The translations under genes were made by a program, and so were the position numbers. A DNA stretch of 64,000 bases from an uncultured Chloroflexota bacterium (GTDB lineage: Bacteria; Chloroflexota; Chloroflexia; Thermomicrobiales; UBA6265), in contig CALGSZ010000088.1 of the NCBI GenBank assembly GCA_937901745.1, positions 1 through 64,000 of the forward strand, read 5' to 3'. Below are positions 25,418 through 34,070 of the stretch, one piece after another. The notes under the pieces are model-generated. The model saw nothing but the letters and a program-made list of their open reading frames with translations. It searched no databases and had not been told where the DNA came from. Each line of letters opens with the position of its first letter. The stretch's first letter is position 1.

Positions 25418-26803
25418 CTAGGCGACAAGGTCGTGCGCCATCTCTTCGAAGGCGGCGATGTAGCGATCGGCGTCCTCGATCGTGTGCTGGACGGAGAGGG
25501 TCCACTCCTCATCGCGTCCCGGCGTCATGAAGATGCCGCGGTTCATCGCGTAGAGCCAGCCGAGATGCGTCAGCTCCACGTCCTGGTTCGCGATGAACGA
25601 CTCGTAATCGACGATCTTGGTCGGTGAGAAGGTTACGCAGCCCTTCGAGCTGATCCCGACCGTGTAGCCAGGCAACTTGTACTTCTCGAGCACCGCGTTG
25701 CAGCCAGCCAGCAGGTGGTCGTTCAAGCGGTTGAGGTGCGCGTACGCCTCGGGTGTCAGCACCTCGGTCAGGCTGGCGCGCGCGGCCGCCATCACCAGCG
25801 GATTGCCGTTGTACGTGCCGACTTGATAGACCTTGCCGGAGGCGACGACTTCCATGACCTCCTCGGTGCCGCCGATGGCCCCGGAGGGCAGTCCGCCGCC
25901 GAGCGCCTTGGCGAGCGTCACCAGATCCGGCTTGACGCCGAAGCGCTCGGTCGCGCCGCCGGCCGCGACGCAAAGCCCGGTCTTGACCTCATCGAAGATG
26001 AGGACGATGCCGTGGCGCCGTGTGATCTCTCGCACCGCTTCCAGATAGCCCGGCTCAGGCAAGACGACGCCGAGGTTCATCATCGCCGCTTCCATGATGA
26101 CGCAGGCGGGCTTGCGGCCTTCCTCGGTCAGCCGCTCGATCCGCCGCTCCATCGCAGCGGCATCATTGAACGGCACGGGGACGGTCATCTCGGCCGAGGA
26201 CTTCGGGATGCCAGCGCCGTAGGGGAGGGAGGCGAGGTTGTCACGATCGCCGATGTTCTCGTACGGGACGGAGATGGAGACCATCACATAGTCGTGGTGA
26301 CCGTGATAGGAGCCGAAAATCTTCATGACCGTCTCGCGCCCCGTGTAGGCACGCGCGATCCGGATGGCATCCATTGTCGCCTCGGTGCCGGAGTTGACGT
26401 AGCGCCAGAGCGGGAGCCCGAAGCGCTTGGAAAGCTCTTCGCTGACGATGATGGCGTCCTCGACTGGCGCGGCGAAATGGGTGCCCTTGGCAACGCGCTC
26501 TTGCACGGCTTTGACGATGGCCGGGTGTGCGTGCCCCTGCACCATCGAACCGAAGCCGTTGTGGAAGTCGATCATCTCGTTGCCGTCAACGTCCCAGACT
26601 CGCGAGCCGCGCCCTTCCGTCAAATAGATCGGCCACGGGTCACGCACCTGGTACGACGACGGCACGCCCTTGACCATCGCCCGTCGCGCGCGCTCGTACA
26701 TCTCGGCTGAGCGAGGCGTGCGCTCGTTGAGCCGGCGCTCCTCGCGCTCGATTAACTCGCGAATGCGCGCACGATCGAGCTCGACCGCGGCACGGGTTGC
26801 CAT
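25418..26803 (-). CDS. class III PLP aminotransferase, glutamate-1-semialdehyde mutase-like
   Basis: 461 residues from ATG 26803 (GGAGGGAGGGAGG upstream). The fold is shown by YVNSGTEATMDAIRIARAYTGR (phosphate loop), GSYHGHHDYVM, FDEVKTGL (PLP Asp) and TLAKALGGGLPSGAIGG with the Schiff-base Lys. The best-matching group is the glutamate-1-semialdehyde 2,1-aminomutase-like class, but it stands outside any haem operon and has an extra N-terminal helix, so another amino-group transfer is quite possible. It is preceded by the nucleotidyltransferase-like gene 89 bases upstream on the same strand. Confidence 0.85.
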   Translation of the reverse strand: MATRAAVELDRARIRELIEREERRLNERTPRSAEMYERARRAMVKGVPSSYQVRDPWPIYLTEGRGSRVWDVDGNEMIDFHNGFGSMVQGHAHPAIVKAVQERVAKGTHFAAPVEDAIIVSEELSKRFGLPLWRYVNSGTEATMDAIRIARAYTGRETVMKIFGSYHGHHDYVMVSISVPYENIGDRDNLASLPYGAGIPKSSAEMTVPVPFNDAAAMERRIERLTEEGRKPACVIMEAAMMNLGVVLPEPGYLEAVREITRRHGIVLIFDEVKTGLCVAAGGATERFGVKPDLVTLAKALGGGLPSGAIGGTEEVMEVVASGKVYQVGTYNGNPLVMAAARASLTEVLTPEAYAHLNRLNDHLLAGCNAVLEKYKLPGYTVGISSKGCVTFSPTKIVDYESFIANQDVELTHLGWLYAMNRGIFMTPGRDEEWTLSVQHTIEDADRYIAAFEEMAHDLVA

Positions 26804-26892
26804 GAATCCTCCCTCCCTCCAAACGGTCACCACCAATTTCGCTCCAGTCTAGCGCAGGGTCGCGCCGATTCTGCAGCGACGCCGGTTTGGCT

Positions 26893-27939
26893 TCAGTCAT
26901 CAACGATCTCCGGGTTCGCCGCCATGATGGCTTCCGCGACCTCGCGGATCGTGGGCAGCGCCGCCCGGACCTCGTCGCACCGCTCTTGGAGATCGGCGAA
27001 TGAGGCAATGCCGAGATCGCCGAGCAGTTGCCGGTAGCCGGGGAGCAGCTGCTCGCGCACCTCGTCCGGCGCATCGTGAGCTAGCACCTTCTGACAGCGA
27101 GACGCGGTGGCGACCATCCAGAACACCGCTTCCCGGTGGAAGCCGCGCTCCATCAGATCTTGGCTGCCATCGATCGCGAACGGGCGAGCCGCGCCGGTGA
27201 TGTCCGATGCGAAAGGAAACGGCGTCGCGATGACGGCTTTGGCGGCGTCGAACGCCTCGGCGAGCGCGGGAAGGTGCCGCTCGACATCCGCGCGGCTCAG
27301 CTCCGCGCACCCAAGCAGTCTCAGCAGGAACTCGTAGAAATCGGCGTATCCATAGTCGGACAGCAATGCCCGCGTCGCCACATATCGCGTGCGGACCGTC
27401 GGGTTCCGCAGTCCAGCGACGAGCAGGATGTGCGTCGTCACGCCCGTCGCGAAGAGCCAAGCAGTGACCTGATCGTGCAGCGGGTCCGACTCGCGCAACG
27501 ATTGGAGATTGCGCAGGACGCGCGCGTGTGCATGCTCGCATCGCTGGCGAACCCACCGCCGCACCGCGAAGTGCCGGGCGACCACCGCTTGGCAGCACGC
27601 GAGCAGGCCCGATGGGTCAGCGATGATGCTTGCCGACCGGAAGCTCCCGGCGAGGTGGTACTGGCCGAGAATGCGCTCCGGCGGCGACAGCTCATCGCTG
27701 GCGAGCACGGAGACATCGAGCAGGAGTCCCTGGTACGGAGTCTTGCCGAGCTTCAGAGGCGGCGGCTCGGGCATGTCCAACACGAGCATCACATCGACGT
27801 CGGAGAGCGCCGGAATGAGCGCGTCGTCGGGAAGCCAGCCGATCGAGCCATGGAAGAGCGCGCCGCGGTATCCGGGGATGTCGCTTGCCTGTTCGGCCAC
27901 CCAGCGACGCGCGATGTCCTTCGCATCCTTGACGAGCAC
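26893..27939 (-). CDS. nucleotidyltransferase-fold protein
   Basis: 348 residues. The N-terminus has the polymerase-beta-type motif: HGS at 30-32, then SDVDVMLVLD with Asp 47 and Asp 49 as metal ligands. The GS to DxD distance is a little longer than usual. The remaining 250 residues are helical, as in aminoglycoside- or streptomycin-adenylyltransferase-type proteins. GTG start with AAGG upstream. The target is unknown; antibiotic modification and tRNA or protein nucleotidylation are all possible. Confidence 0.65.
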   Translation of the reverse strand: MLVKDAKDIARRWVAEQASDIPGYRGALFHGSIGWLPDDALIPALSDVDVMLVLDMPEPPPLKLGKTPYQGLLLDVSVLASDELSPPERILGQYHLAGSFRSASIIADPSGLLACCQAVVARHFAVRRWVRQRCEHAHARVLRNLQSLRESDPLHDQVTAWLFATGVTTHILLVAGLRNPTVRTRYVATRALLSDYGYADFYEFLLRLLGCAELSRADVERHLPALAEAFDAAKAVIATPFPFASDITGAARPFAIDGSQDLMERGFHREAVFWMVATASRCQKVLAHDAPDEVREQLLPGYRQLLGDLGIASFADLQERCDEVRAALPTIREVAEAIMAANPEIVDD

Positions 27940-28182
27940 GGAGACCTTCTCTCGTTGGACTCAGCCGGCACGCGGTGATCGATCTCGGGCACCACTATAC
28001 CGGCCGCTCACGAGCATCCGGTAGCTCGTCGCCACCTTGTCACGACTCTCGGCAGACGGTTCAGCCCAACTCGTGCCGGAGAACGAGGTCCTTTACGACT
28101 CGATTGCCCGCACGGCTTACTGCGCCGACTTGACCATGACTTCCAGACCAGAAAAAGATGACGAACGAGCGCCAAAATCTCC

Positions 28183-28211
28183 TAGACAAGCAAGGTTGCG
28201 TTGCCTACTAT
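28183..28211 (+). promoter_or_regulatory. probable sigma-A-type promoter of the LPETG protein gene
   Basis: TAGACA (5 of 6 to TTGACA), a 17-base spacer and TACTAT (4 of 6 to TATAAT), 118 bases before the ATG. An inverted repeat CGTCAC-GCAT-GTGACG follows at 28232-28247, in a place suitable for an operator. Confidence 0.55.
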
Positions 28212-28231
28212 GGAAGGCAAAATATTCGGCG

Positions 28232-28247
28232 CGTCACGCATGTGACG
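28232..28247. repeat. inverted repeat, possible operator
   Basis: CGTCAC-GCAT-GTGACG, perfect 6-bp arms, 20 bases downstream of the -10 box of the LPETG protein promoter. Confidence 0.35.
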
Positions 28248-28328
28248 TGCCGTGGACAGTCTCGAGATAGGCAAGTTTCGAATCATGTGTGCGGATCGAG
28301 TTCGGGCTGAGGGAAAGGGGCGAACTGC

Positions 28329-29477
28329 ATGCAAAAAGGTCTGAGGTTAGGCCGTTTCCTGACGGTCATCGCGCTCGCGTTCGCCGTGCTCGCGGTGTGG
28401 CAAGCACCGGCCGCGGCACAGGAAGGCGAGACAGCGACCCTGGTAATCCACAAGGCGGATTGCCCGGTGGGCACAACTGGCGACATTTTCGAGGAGTGCC
28501 ACGAGAACCGCGTCAGCGGCGTCGAGTTCGACATCAACGGGACGTCCTACACGACCGACGGTCAGGGCGTCATCGAGGCTCAGGTCTCGGCGGGCGACGT
28601 CGCGATCTCCGAGATCGACTTTGATGACGTCGCGACTGGCGGCAGCGCGTATGTCTACTGCTCGATCCAGGAGAGCACGACGCAGGAGACGAGGGTTGCC
28701 GCGTCCGACGTGCTGTTCGAGGGCGAGACGGAGAACGGCAATGTGACCGTCTCCGGCGTGCCGGCCGACAGCGTGGTCATCTGCGACTGGTACAACCGGA
28801 CGATCGTTCCGGCGACGCTGACGATCCACAAGCTTGAGTGCCCGGAGAACGCCAGCGGCGACATCTTCGAGGCGTGCCATGACAACCGCGTCGAGGGCGT
28901 CGACTTCACGGTCGGCGGCACGGACGTGACCACGGACGACGAGGGCGTTGCGAGCGCGTCTGTCAATCCGGGCGATGTGACGATCACCGAGCACGACTTC
29001 GAGACGTACGCGACCGCCGGTCGGGCGTTCGTCTACTGCTCGGTTCAGACGGCCGCCGCCTCTGAGGAGGAAGCGGTGTCCGCCGCTAACACCCAGGTGC
29101 TGTTCCAGGGCGACACCGAGACCGGCGAGATCACCGTCAACGGCGTGCCGGCTGGCAGCGAGGTCATCTGCGACTGGTACAACCGGGTCACGGTGGAGCA
29201 GCCGACCCCGACGGCGACGACGGAGCCGACGGTGGAGCCGACCGAGGAGCCCACGCAGGAGCCCACGGAGCAACCGACCGAAGCGCCCACCGAGGAGCCG
29301 ACTGAGAGGCCGAGCGGGGATGCCACCGCGACGCCGACGTCTGAGACGAAGCTCCCCGAAACGGGTGTCGGCGCCTCCCGCGGCGGATCGAGCGGCTCGC
29401 TGATCCTCGGGACGATGCTGTTCGTCCTGACCGTCAGCCTCGCCGCGCTCGGTCTGCGGCGGCGCCCGGCGGCCTGA
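28329..29477 (+). CDS. LPETG-anchored surface protein with two tandem domains
   Basis: 382 residues. Signal peptide ends near AAAQ (about 33). Two homologous domains of about 125 residues follow, each with the order IHKxxCP, GDIFExCHxNRVxGVxF, VYCSxQ, and closing VICDWYNR; four conserved Cys per copy suggest disulfides. A Thr/Pro/Glu-rich linker leads to the sortase signal LPETG, a hydrophobic helix and the basic tail LRRRPAA. It would be covalently attached to the wall by a sortase (none in the window). AAAGGGG lies before the ATG. The repeats resemble prealbumin-like/Cna-type carrier domains, but the family is unproven. Confidence 0.75.
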   Translation: MQKGLRLGRFLTVIALAFAVLAVWQAPAAAQEGETATLVIHKADCPVGTTGDIFEECHENRVSGVEFDINGTSYTTDGQGVIEAQVSAGDVAISEIDFDDVATGGSAYVYCSIQESTTQETRVAASDVLFEGETENGNVTVSGVPADSVVICDWYNRTIVPATLTIHKLECPENASGDIFEACHDNRVEGVDFTVGGTDVTTDDEGVASASVNPGDVTITEHDFETYATAGRAFVYCSVQTAAASEEEAVSAANTQVLFQGDTETGEITVNGVPAGSEVICDWYNRVTVEQPTPTATTEPTVEPTEEPTQEPTEQPTEAPTEEPTERPSGDATATPTSETKLPETGVGASRGGSSGSLILGTMLFVLTVSLAALGLRRRPAA

Positions 29478-29487
29478 ACCTCGGCTC

Positions 29488-29508
29488 GCCGCCGGCTTGA
29501 CCGGCGGC
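29488..29508 (+). terminator. GC-rich hairpin just after the LPETG gene
   Basis: GCCGCCGG-CTTGA-CCGGCGGC, 8-bp perfect stem, 10 bases after the stop. It has no T tract; a second, better terminator follows. Confidence 0.45.
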
Positions 29509-29545
29509 CGGAGCAAGATCGGCACGCGATCCTAAGCGCGTAAGC

Positions 29546-29585
29546 AGAGCAGGGCTGGAGCGGGTTCCGGCCCTGCTCTTTCTTG
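29546..29585 (+). terminator. intrinsic terminator of the LPETG protein gene
   Basis: AGAGCAGGGC and GCCCTGCTCT form a 10-bp stem; inner GGA/TCC may add to it. TTTCTTG follows. Confidence 0.75.
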
Positions 29586-29667
29586 TCTGCAACTCGGAAT
29601 CAGACTTCGATCGCCGCGCCGTGGAAGCGCGGGCGCCGGCGGTTGTCGTTCAGGGGCAAGGACGCCC

Positions 29668-31098
29668 TCAGGCAGCCGGTCCGGCCGTGCCACGGAGGAC
29701 GGAGACGACCTCCGCTAACGTCTCGGCAGTGCCGACATTACCCGGGAAGACGACGTATGGCCGGCCCGGATACCTCGTCTCCGGGCCGAGACGCCAGACC
29801 GGGACACCGGCGCGGATCTGGCCAAGGACGATCGCGCGGCGAGCGCCGAGCGCCTTGGTGCCGATGTCGCTCGAGGTGATGCCGCCCTTGCCGACGATGA
29901 ATCCCGGATCGGTGTCGATCCCGCTGGCGATGTCGACGAGCGCGGCCGAGACGGCGCGACCCGCGGCTAGCGGATCGCCGGCTGTCTCGACGCGGCGCGA
30001 GGTGTAGACGACCGCTGTCTTGCCAGCACGAAGCACCGCATCGGCCTCACGCCAGGCACGCTGGACCTCAGCGTCGCGGTTCGCGCCATCGCCGAGCAGC
30101 GCGGGCACGTTGACCTCGATCCCGACGGTATCGGGCAGCTCCAGCAGCCGGCGAAGCTGCTCCGTCGAGCGCTGGACGTGCGACCCGACGATGACCAGCC
30201 CCGGCGTGCTCGCCGGCGCGTCCGGTCCGAGCATCTCGGCGCGCGTCAGGAGCGGCCGGGCGGGGAGTCCGGCTCGCGCCCGCACGAACGAAGCGCCGGT
30301 CCGGTAGATGAAGCGCCGGCCTTCGGCTTCGGCGCGCAGCAGCCCCAGCACAACGACGAAGAGATCGGCGTAGTCCTCCGCGTTGACGACCACGACTCCG
30401 CCGTCTCGGACGTCCATCAGCAGCGCCGCGATGCGCTCCGGGCCGCCCTCGCGGATGTCCGAGAGCCCAAGCGAATGCACCTCGCCTGCTCGAGCGCGGC
30501 CGCCGGTCTTCTCTTCGACCCACTCGCGAAGATTGGCGTGACGGTAGCCGAAGGTGGCGTCGCGGGCGAACTCCGTCTCATTGACCGGGATGAGCCGATC
30601 CCCCTCGCGCAGGTAGTGCACGTCGTCGATGGTGACGCGCCCACCCTCGAAGAAGGCCGGGCAGAGGAGGAGGCCATCCACGCCGCCGATCTCGCTGGCG
30701 ATGACGTCGGTCTCGGCCGGGAAATGGCCGCGCAGCGTCGAATCACTACGGCTCGCGATGGCGACGCCGACGCCCGTCTCCCGCGACGCGGCGGCGAGGT
30801 TGCGGACGATCTCCCGGTTCAGCGCGACCGCTTCGGATTCCGGCAGGCTGCGAGAGTTGGTGAGCACATAGAAGACGGGATTGGGCTGGCGAAGCTCCGC
30901 CGCGAGATCTGCCACCTCCCAGCGGGCGAGGACCGCCGTGTCGGCGACCGTTTGCACACCCGTCGGGTCATCGTCTAGCGCGACAAGCTTCCGGCCGGAG
31001 GCGAGAACGGCAGCGCGTACCCTCGCCTCCAGCTCTGCCGCATCGAGAGGCGCGAAAAGGGAGCCTTGCCCGGCAGCCAGCGGCTCGCCAAGCGCCAT
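29668..31098 (-). CDS. four-carbon acid sugar kinase (DUF1537 family)
   Basis: 476 residues. The N-terminal nucleotide-binding half has ALDDDPTGVQ and the signature SRSDSTLRGHF; the C-terminal half contains GKGGITSSDIGTKALG and GPETRYPG. Members phosphorylate D-threonate, D-erythronate and related acids (DtnK/OtnK). The start is 8 bases after the SDR stop. In known pathways an oxidation by a dehydrogenase precedes this kinase, and an SDR gene is right upstream, which supports such a route. The usual PdxA2 or OtnC/OtnI partners are absent from the window. Confidence 0.88.
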   Translation of the reverse strand: MALGEPLAAGQGSLFAPLDAAELEARVRAAVLASGRKLVALDDDPTGVQTVADTAVLARWEVADLAAELRQPNPVFYVLTNSRSLPESEAVALNREIVRNLAAASRETGVGVAIASRSDSTLRGHFPAETDVIASEIGGVDGLLLCPAFFEGGRVTIDDVHYLREGDRLIPVNETEFARDATFGYRHANLREWVEEKTGGRARAGEVHSLGLSDIREGGPERIAALLMDVRDGGVVVVNAEDYADLFVVVLGLLRAEAEGRRFIYRTGASFVRARAGLPARPLLTRAEMLGPDAPASTPGLVIVGSHVQRSTEQLRRLLELPDTVGIEVNVPALLGDGANRDAEVQRAWREADAVLRAGKTAVVYTSRRVETAGDPLAAGRAVSAALVDIASGIDTDPGFIVGKGGITSSDIGTKALGARRAIVLGQIRAGVPVWRLGPETRYPGRPYVVFPGNVGTAETLAEVVSVLRGTAGPAA

Positions 31099-31106
31099 CG
31101 TGGGCC

Positions 31107-31871
31107 CTACTGCGCGAGGTATCCGCCGTCAACCGGCAACACCGCGCCGGTGATGAACGACGCTTCGTCGGAAGCCAGGAAGAGAATCGCCTTCGCCACC
31201 TCCTCCGGCTCGCCGATGCGCCCCATGGGGTGCATCTTCTCGATCGCCTGCAGGTACTCGATCCCACCCGGCTCTTCGGGTAGTCGCTTGACCCGCTCGG
31301 TGCGAATCGTGCCGGGCGCCACGGCGTTGACCCTGATGCCGCGGTTGGCCCACTCAACCGCCAGGTGCTTCGTCAGGCCAGTGGCGACGAACTTGGCGGG
31401 CCCATAGGCCGACTGTCGCGCCTGACCGGCCATGCCAGAGATGGAGGAGAGGCAGACGATCGAGCCGCCGCCGGTGCGGAGCATGGCCTCGATGGCGAAC
31501 TTGCATGTCAGGAACATCCCGCGGCCATCGACCGCCATCACCTGGTCCCAATCCTCCGGCGATGTCTCGAGGACATCTCCCAGCGGGATGATTCCGGCAT
31601 TGGCGACAAGGACATCGAGCCGGCCGTAGCGAGCGACCGCGACATCGATCATCCGGCGCGCGTCGTCGGTTACCGAGACATCCCCGACGACGATCTCGAC
31701 CTCGGCGCCACCGGCGCGTAGCTCCTCCGCCACGGCGGCCAGCGGCTCACCTTGGATGTCGGTCAGCGTCAGCCGCGCCCCTTCCTGCGCGAAGACTGTC
31801 GCCGTCGCGCGGCCGATGCCGAACGCCGCGCCAGTGATCACGCACGACTTCCCTTTCAGCCGATCACCCAT
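31107..31871 (-). CDS. SDR family NAD(P)-dependent dehydrogenase
   Basis: 254 residues from ATG 31871 (GGGAGGGGAG upstream). Classical short-chain dehydrogenase: TGAAFGIGRATA (TGxxxGxG), DxxV-type acidic motif, NAGII, the catalytic Ser in LSSISG, YGPAK for Tyr/Lys, and a C-terminal FITGAVLPVDGGYLAQ. The Asp at the end of strand 2 (LTLTDIQ) predicts NAD rather than NADP. Its place between an epimerase and a DUF1537 kinase suggests oxidation of a sugar, sugar lactone or aldonate. Confidence 0.9.
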   Translation of the reverse strand: MGDRLKGKSCVITGAAFGIGRATATVFAQEGARLTLTDIQGEPLAAVAEELRAGGAEVEIVVGDVSVTDDARRMIDVAVARYGRLDVLVANAGIIPLGDVLETSPEDWDQVMAVDGRGMFLTCKFAIEAMLRTGGGSIVCLSSISGMAGQARQSAYGPAKFVATGLTKHLAVEWANRGIRVNAVAPGTIRTERVKRLPEEPGGIEYLQAIEKMHPMGRIGEPEEVAKAILFLASDEASFITGAVLPVDGGYLAQ

Positions 31872-32018
31872 GGTCCGGCTCCCCTCCCTTATCGCGATTG
31901 AGCGGCGACACGGCAAGAGACCATCCCGCGCGGATTCAGGGCCCGCACCCAACCGATGCAGCCAGCGCGGGCCGACCGTTCCACGAATCTTAGTGATTCA
32001 GATTCGATCCTAGCGCGC

Positions 32019-33005
32019 CTACGCCAGCGCCCGCTCCACATCAATGCGATTCGCCGCGACGGCGGCGCGGAACGCCTCGATCGTCTCCCGCACGCCTTCG
32101 CCGAACGGGCGCCAGCCGATCGGCCCGGCAGCCTCCTCAAACGGCTGGCCGTCCACATCCTCCGGGACCGGGATCGCGGTATCACCGTAGGTGATCTTCC
32201 CGCGCATCTCGGGAACGACGGCCTCGATCGCGGCCACCACATCGGCCATCGAGGCCTTGGTGCCGCCGAGGTTGTAGACAGGAGCACCGTCGATCTTGGC
32301 GCGGGCGGCGGCGATGAACGCTTTCGCGACATCGTCAGCGTGCTGGAAGAGGGCTGTCCCGCCGATGTTGATGTGGTACGGCCGGCCGACCGCCGCCGCC
32401 AGCATCGCCTTGGTCGGCACGGAGCTGGCCCCCTGATCGCGGCCGGGACCGTAAACGTAGAACGGCCGCAGGCCCACGGTGCGGAGCTGATAGTCCTGCC
32501 AGTAGACGCGCGCCGTCCACTCGTTGGCCTGTTTGCTCACGCCGTAGAGACTGGCCGGCATCAGCGGCGCATCGTGCTTGATCGGTCCCGGCGGATAGAG
32601 ATGGACCGGTCCGTAGACGGCGACGGACGAGGCGTAGACGACAGACTGCACGTGGTCCTGATACTTCTTGGCCGTCTCGAAGACGATCGTGGTCCCGACC
32701 ACGTTGACATTCATCCCGAGCGGCGGGTTGGCGCGGACGAACGGGAGCTGCAAGGCGGCGAGGTGAATGATGTGCGTGATGCCGTTGTCAGCGACAACCT
32801 GCTCGAAGCGCGCCTGATCGGTGATATCCCCCTCGACGGTGTTGACCCGGCTCAGCTGCTCATCGTCCATGATCAGCCGGAGGCGATGCGGATTGCCTGG
32901 CAAGTCGTAGGTCCAGACAGATACGCCCTCGTCGAGCAGGCGCTTGACCGTCCAGGCGCCGATGCAGCCCAGCGCCCCGGTCACCAGAAATCGTTCCTCG
33001 GCCAT
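32019..33005 (-). CDS. NAD-dependent sugar epimerase/dehydratase
   Basis: 328-residue extended SDR: VTGALGCIGAWTVKRLL (Rossmann GxxGxxG), ASSVAVYG with the catalytic Ser and YGVSKQANE with the Tyr/Lys pair, and LRPFYVYGPGR near the substrate site. Relatives include UDP-glucose 4-epimerase-type enzymes and uronate dehydrogenases. Lying in a sugar-uptake operon, it is more likely catabolic than a nucleotide-sugar enzyme. Confidence 0.85.
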   Translation of the reverse strand: MAEERFLVTGALGCIGAWTVKRLLDEGVSVWTYDLPGNPHRLRLIMDDEQLSRVNTVEGDITDQARFEQVVADNGITHIIHLAALQLPFVRANPPLGMNVNVVGTTIVFETAKKYQDHVQSVVYASSVAVYGPVHLYPPGPIKHDAPLMPASLYGVSKQANEWTARVYWQDYQLRTVGLRPFYVYGPGRDQGASSVPTKAMLAAAVGRPYHINIGGTALFQHADDVAKAFIAAARAKIDGAPVYNLGGTKASMADVVAAIEAVVPEMRGKITYGDTAIPVPEDVDGQPFEEAAGPIGWRPFGEGVRETIEAFRAAVAANRIDVERALA

Positions 33006-33179
33006 TGCTCCCTCGAATCGCTCATGCTCGCGGACCCGTGACCGGTCCGCTCAGTCCGTTCCGCATGGCGCGACGAATTCCGCCCACGCTCGCGCACGGC
33101 GGAACATCGCCGACCATTTCCATGCCGGTAGTGTAGCCGTCCCGGCGGCTCCGCGCCTGAGCTTCGCGACGCGGCCTGT

Positions 33180-34040
33180 CTATCCGGTCGATGACGTCCC
33201 GGTCTTCGGAACCAGCCCGATTGCCCGCCCCGGACAGGCGCTCGCCCCTTCGATCTTCAGCGGCAGGAAGGCGAACAGCGCGCCACGCGGCGGCAGTTTC
33301 CGCAGGTTCGCGAGCAGCTCGACGTACATCATCCCGTGGCCGAGACCGAACTGATGGGGCGGCACGCCAAGGTGCGCCGCGCCGACGCTGACTCCATCCA
33401 GGCCGACTGTCTTCACTCCCCGGTCGAGCAAGAGCTGGAGGCACGGGATACCGGGATAGGGCCAACCCGGTCCCTGCTTGAGGATGAATGAGTCGAAGAC
33501 GTAGGCGTTGCCTTCCGGGAAGGGGAGGTAGCGGTCGTCCCAATCCGAGCGGAAGAGGACGATGTCCTCCGGACGGAGCCGACCATGCTCCGCCTCCCAG
33601 CGCTCGACGTGCTCGGGGAGAATCTCCGGGGAGACGCCCCCTTCACCCTGGCCGGTCAGCTCGGTGACATCAATGACCGCCGCCGGACCGATCAGCTTGT
33701 TGAGATCGAGCTTCTCCCCCGTGATCGCGCCAACTTCGCTCTCGAGCGGGAGACCAGAACCCGGCGGCGGAATGAAGTGATTCGGCGCGTCGACATGCGT
33801 GCCGCAATGCTCGTCGAGGGTCAGGAACGCGGTGTGGTAGGGCCCGCGGAAGCCGTGGACCGGCTGGATCTGTCCCTCCTGCCGGGAGACGTACCAGTTA
33901 TAGACCTTGCGCTGAAACGGCATGTGCGTCGGCCAGGCAGCCGGCAGGTTCTCCGCCAGCATGACCGTCAGATCGACGATCTCGAATTGCGAAAGCGCAT
34001 TCAGCAGATCGTCGAGCGCCGTCGTTGAAGTGGTCGTCAT
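33180..34040 (-). CDS. cyclase-family hydrolase (kynurenine formamidase-like)
   Basis: 286 residues. The metal-binding signature HCGTHVDAPNHF lies in the first half, and the C-terminal part includes DGVSVGAAHLGVPPH. The family (PF04199) covers kynurenine formamidase, isatin hydrolase and amide or lactone hydrolases. In this operon opening of a sugar lactone or cyclic amide is a sensible guess. It begins 30 bases after the permease stop on the same transcript. Confidence 0.84.
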   Translation of the reverse strand: MTTTSTTALDDLLNALSQFEIVDLTVMLAENLPAAWPTHMPFQRKVYNWYVSRQEGQIQPVHGFRGPYHTAFLTLDEHCGTHVDAPNHFIPPPGSGLPLESEVGAITGEKLDLNKLIGPAAVIDVTELTGQGEGGVSPEILPEHVERWEAEHGRLRPEDIVLFRSDWDDRYLPFPEGNAYVFDSFILKQGPGWPYPGIPCLQLLLDRGVKTVGLDGVSVGAAHLGVPPHQFGLGHGMMYVELLANLRKLPPRGALFAFLPLKIEGASACPGRAIGLVPKTGTSSTG

Positions 34041-34070
34041 TGCCCCCTCACCATCCCGGTTGAGCGTTCG

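Larger units (their letters stand above)
27940..28328. other. intergenic region between divergent genes
   Basis: 389 bases between the divergently transcribed nucleotidyltransferase-like and LPETG protein genes. It is noticeably A/T-richer in its second half, where the promoter of the LPETG gene and an inverted repeat lie. No coding signal was found. Confidence 0.6.
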
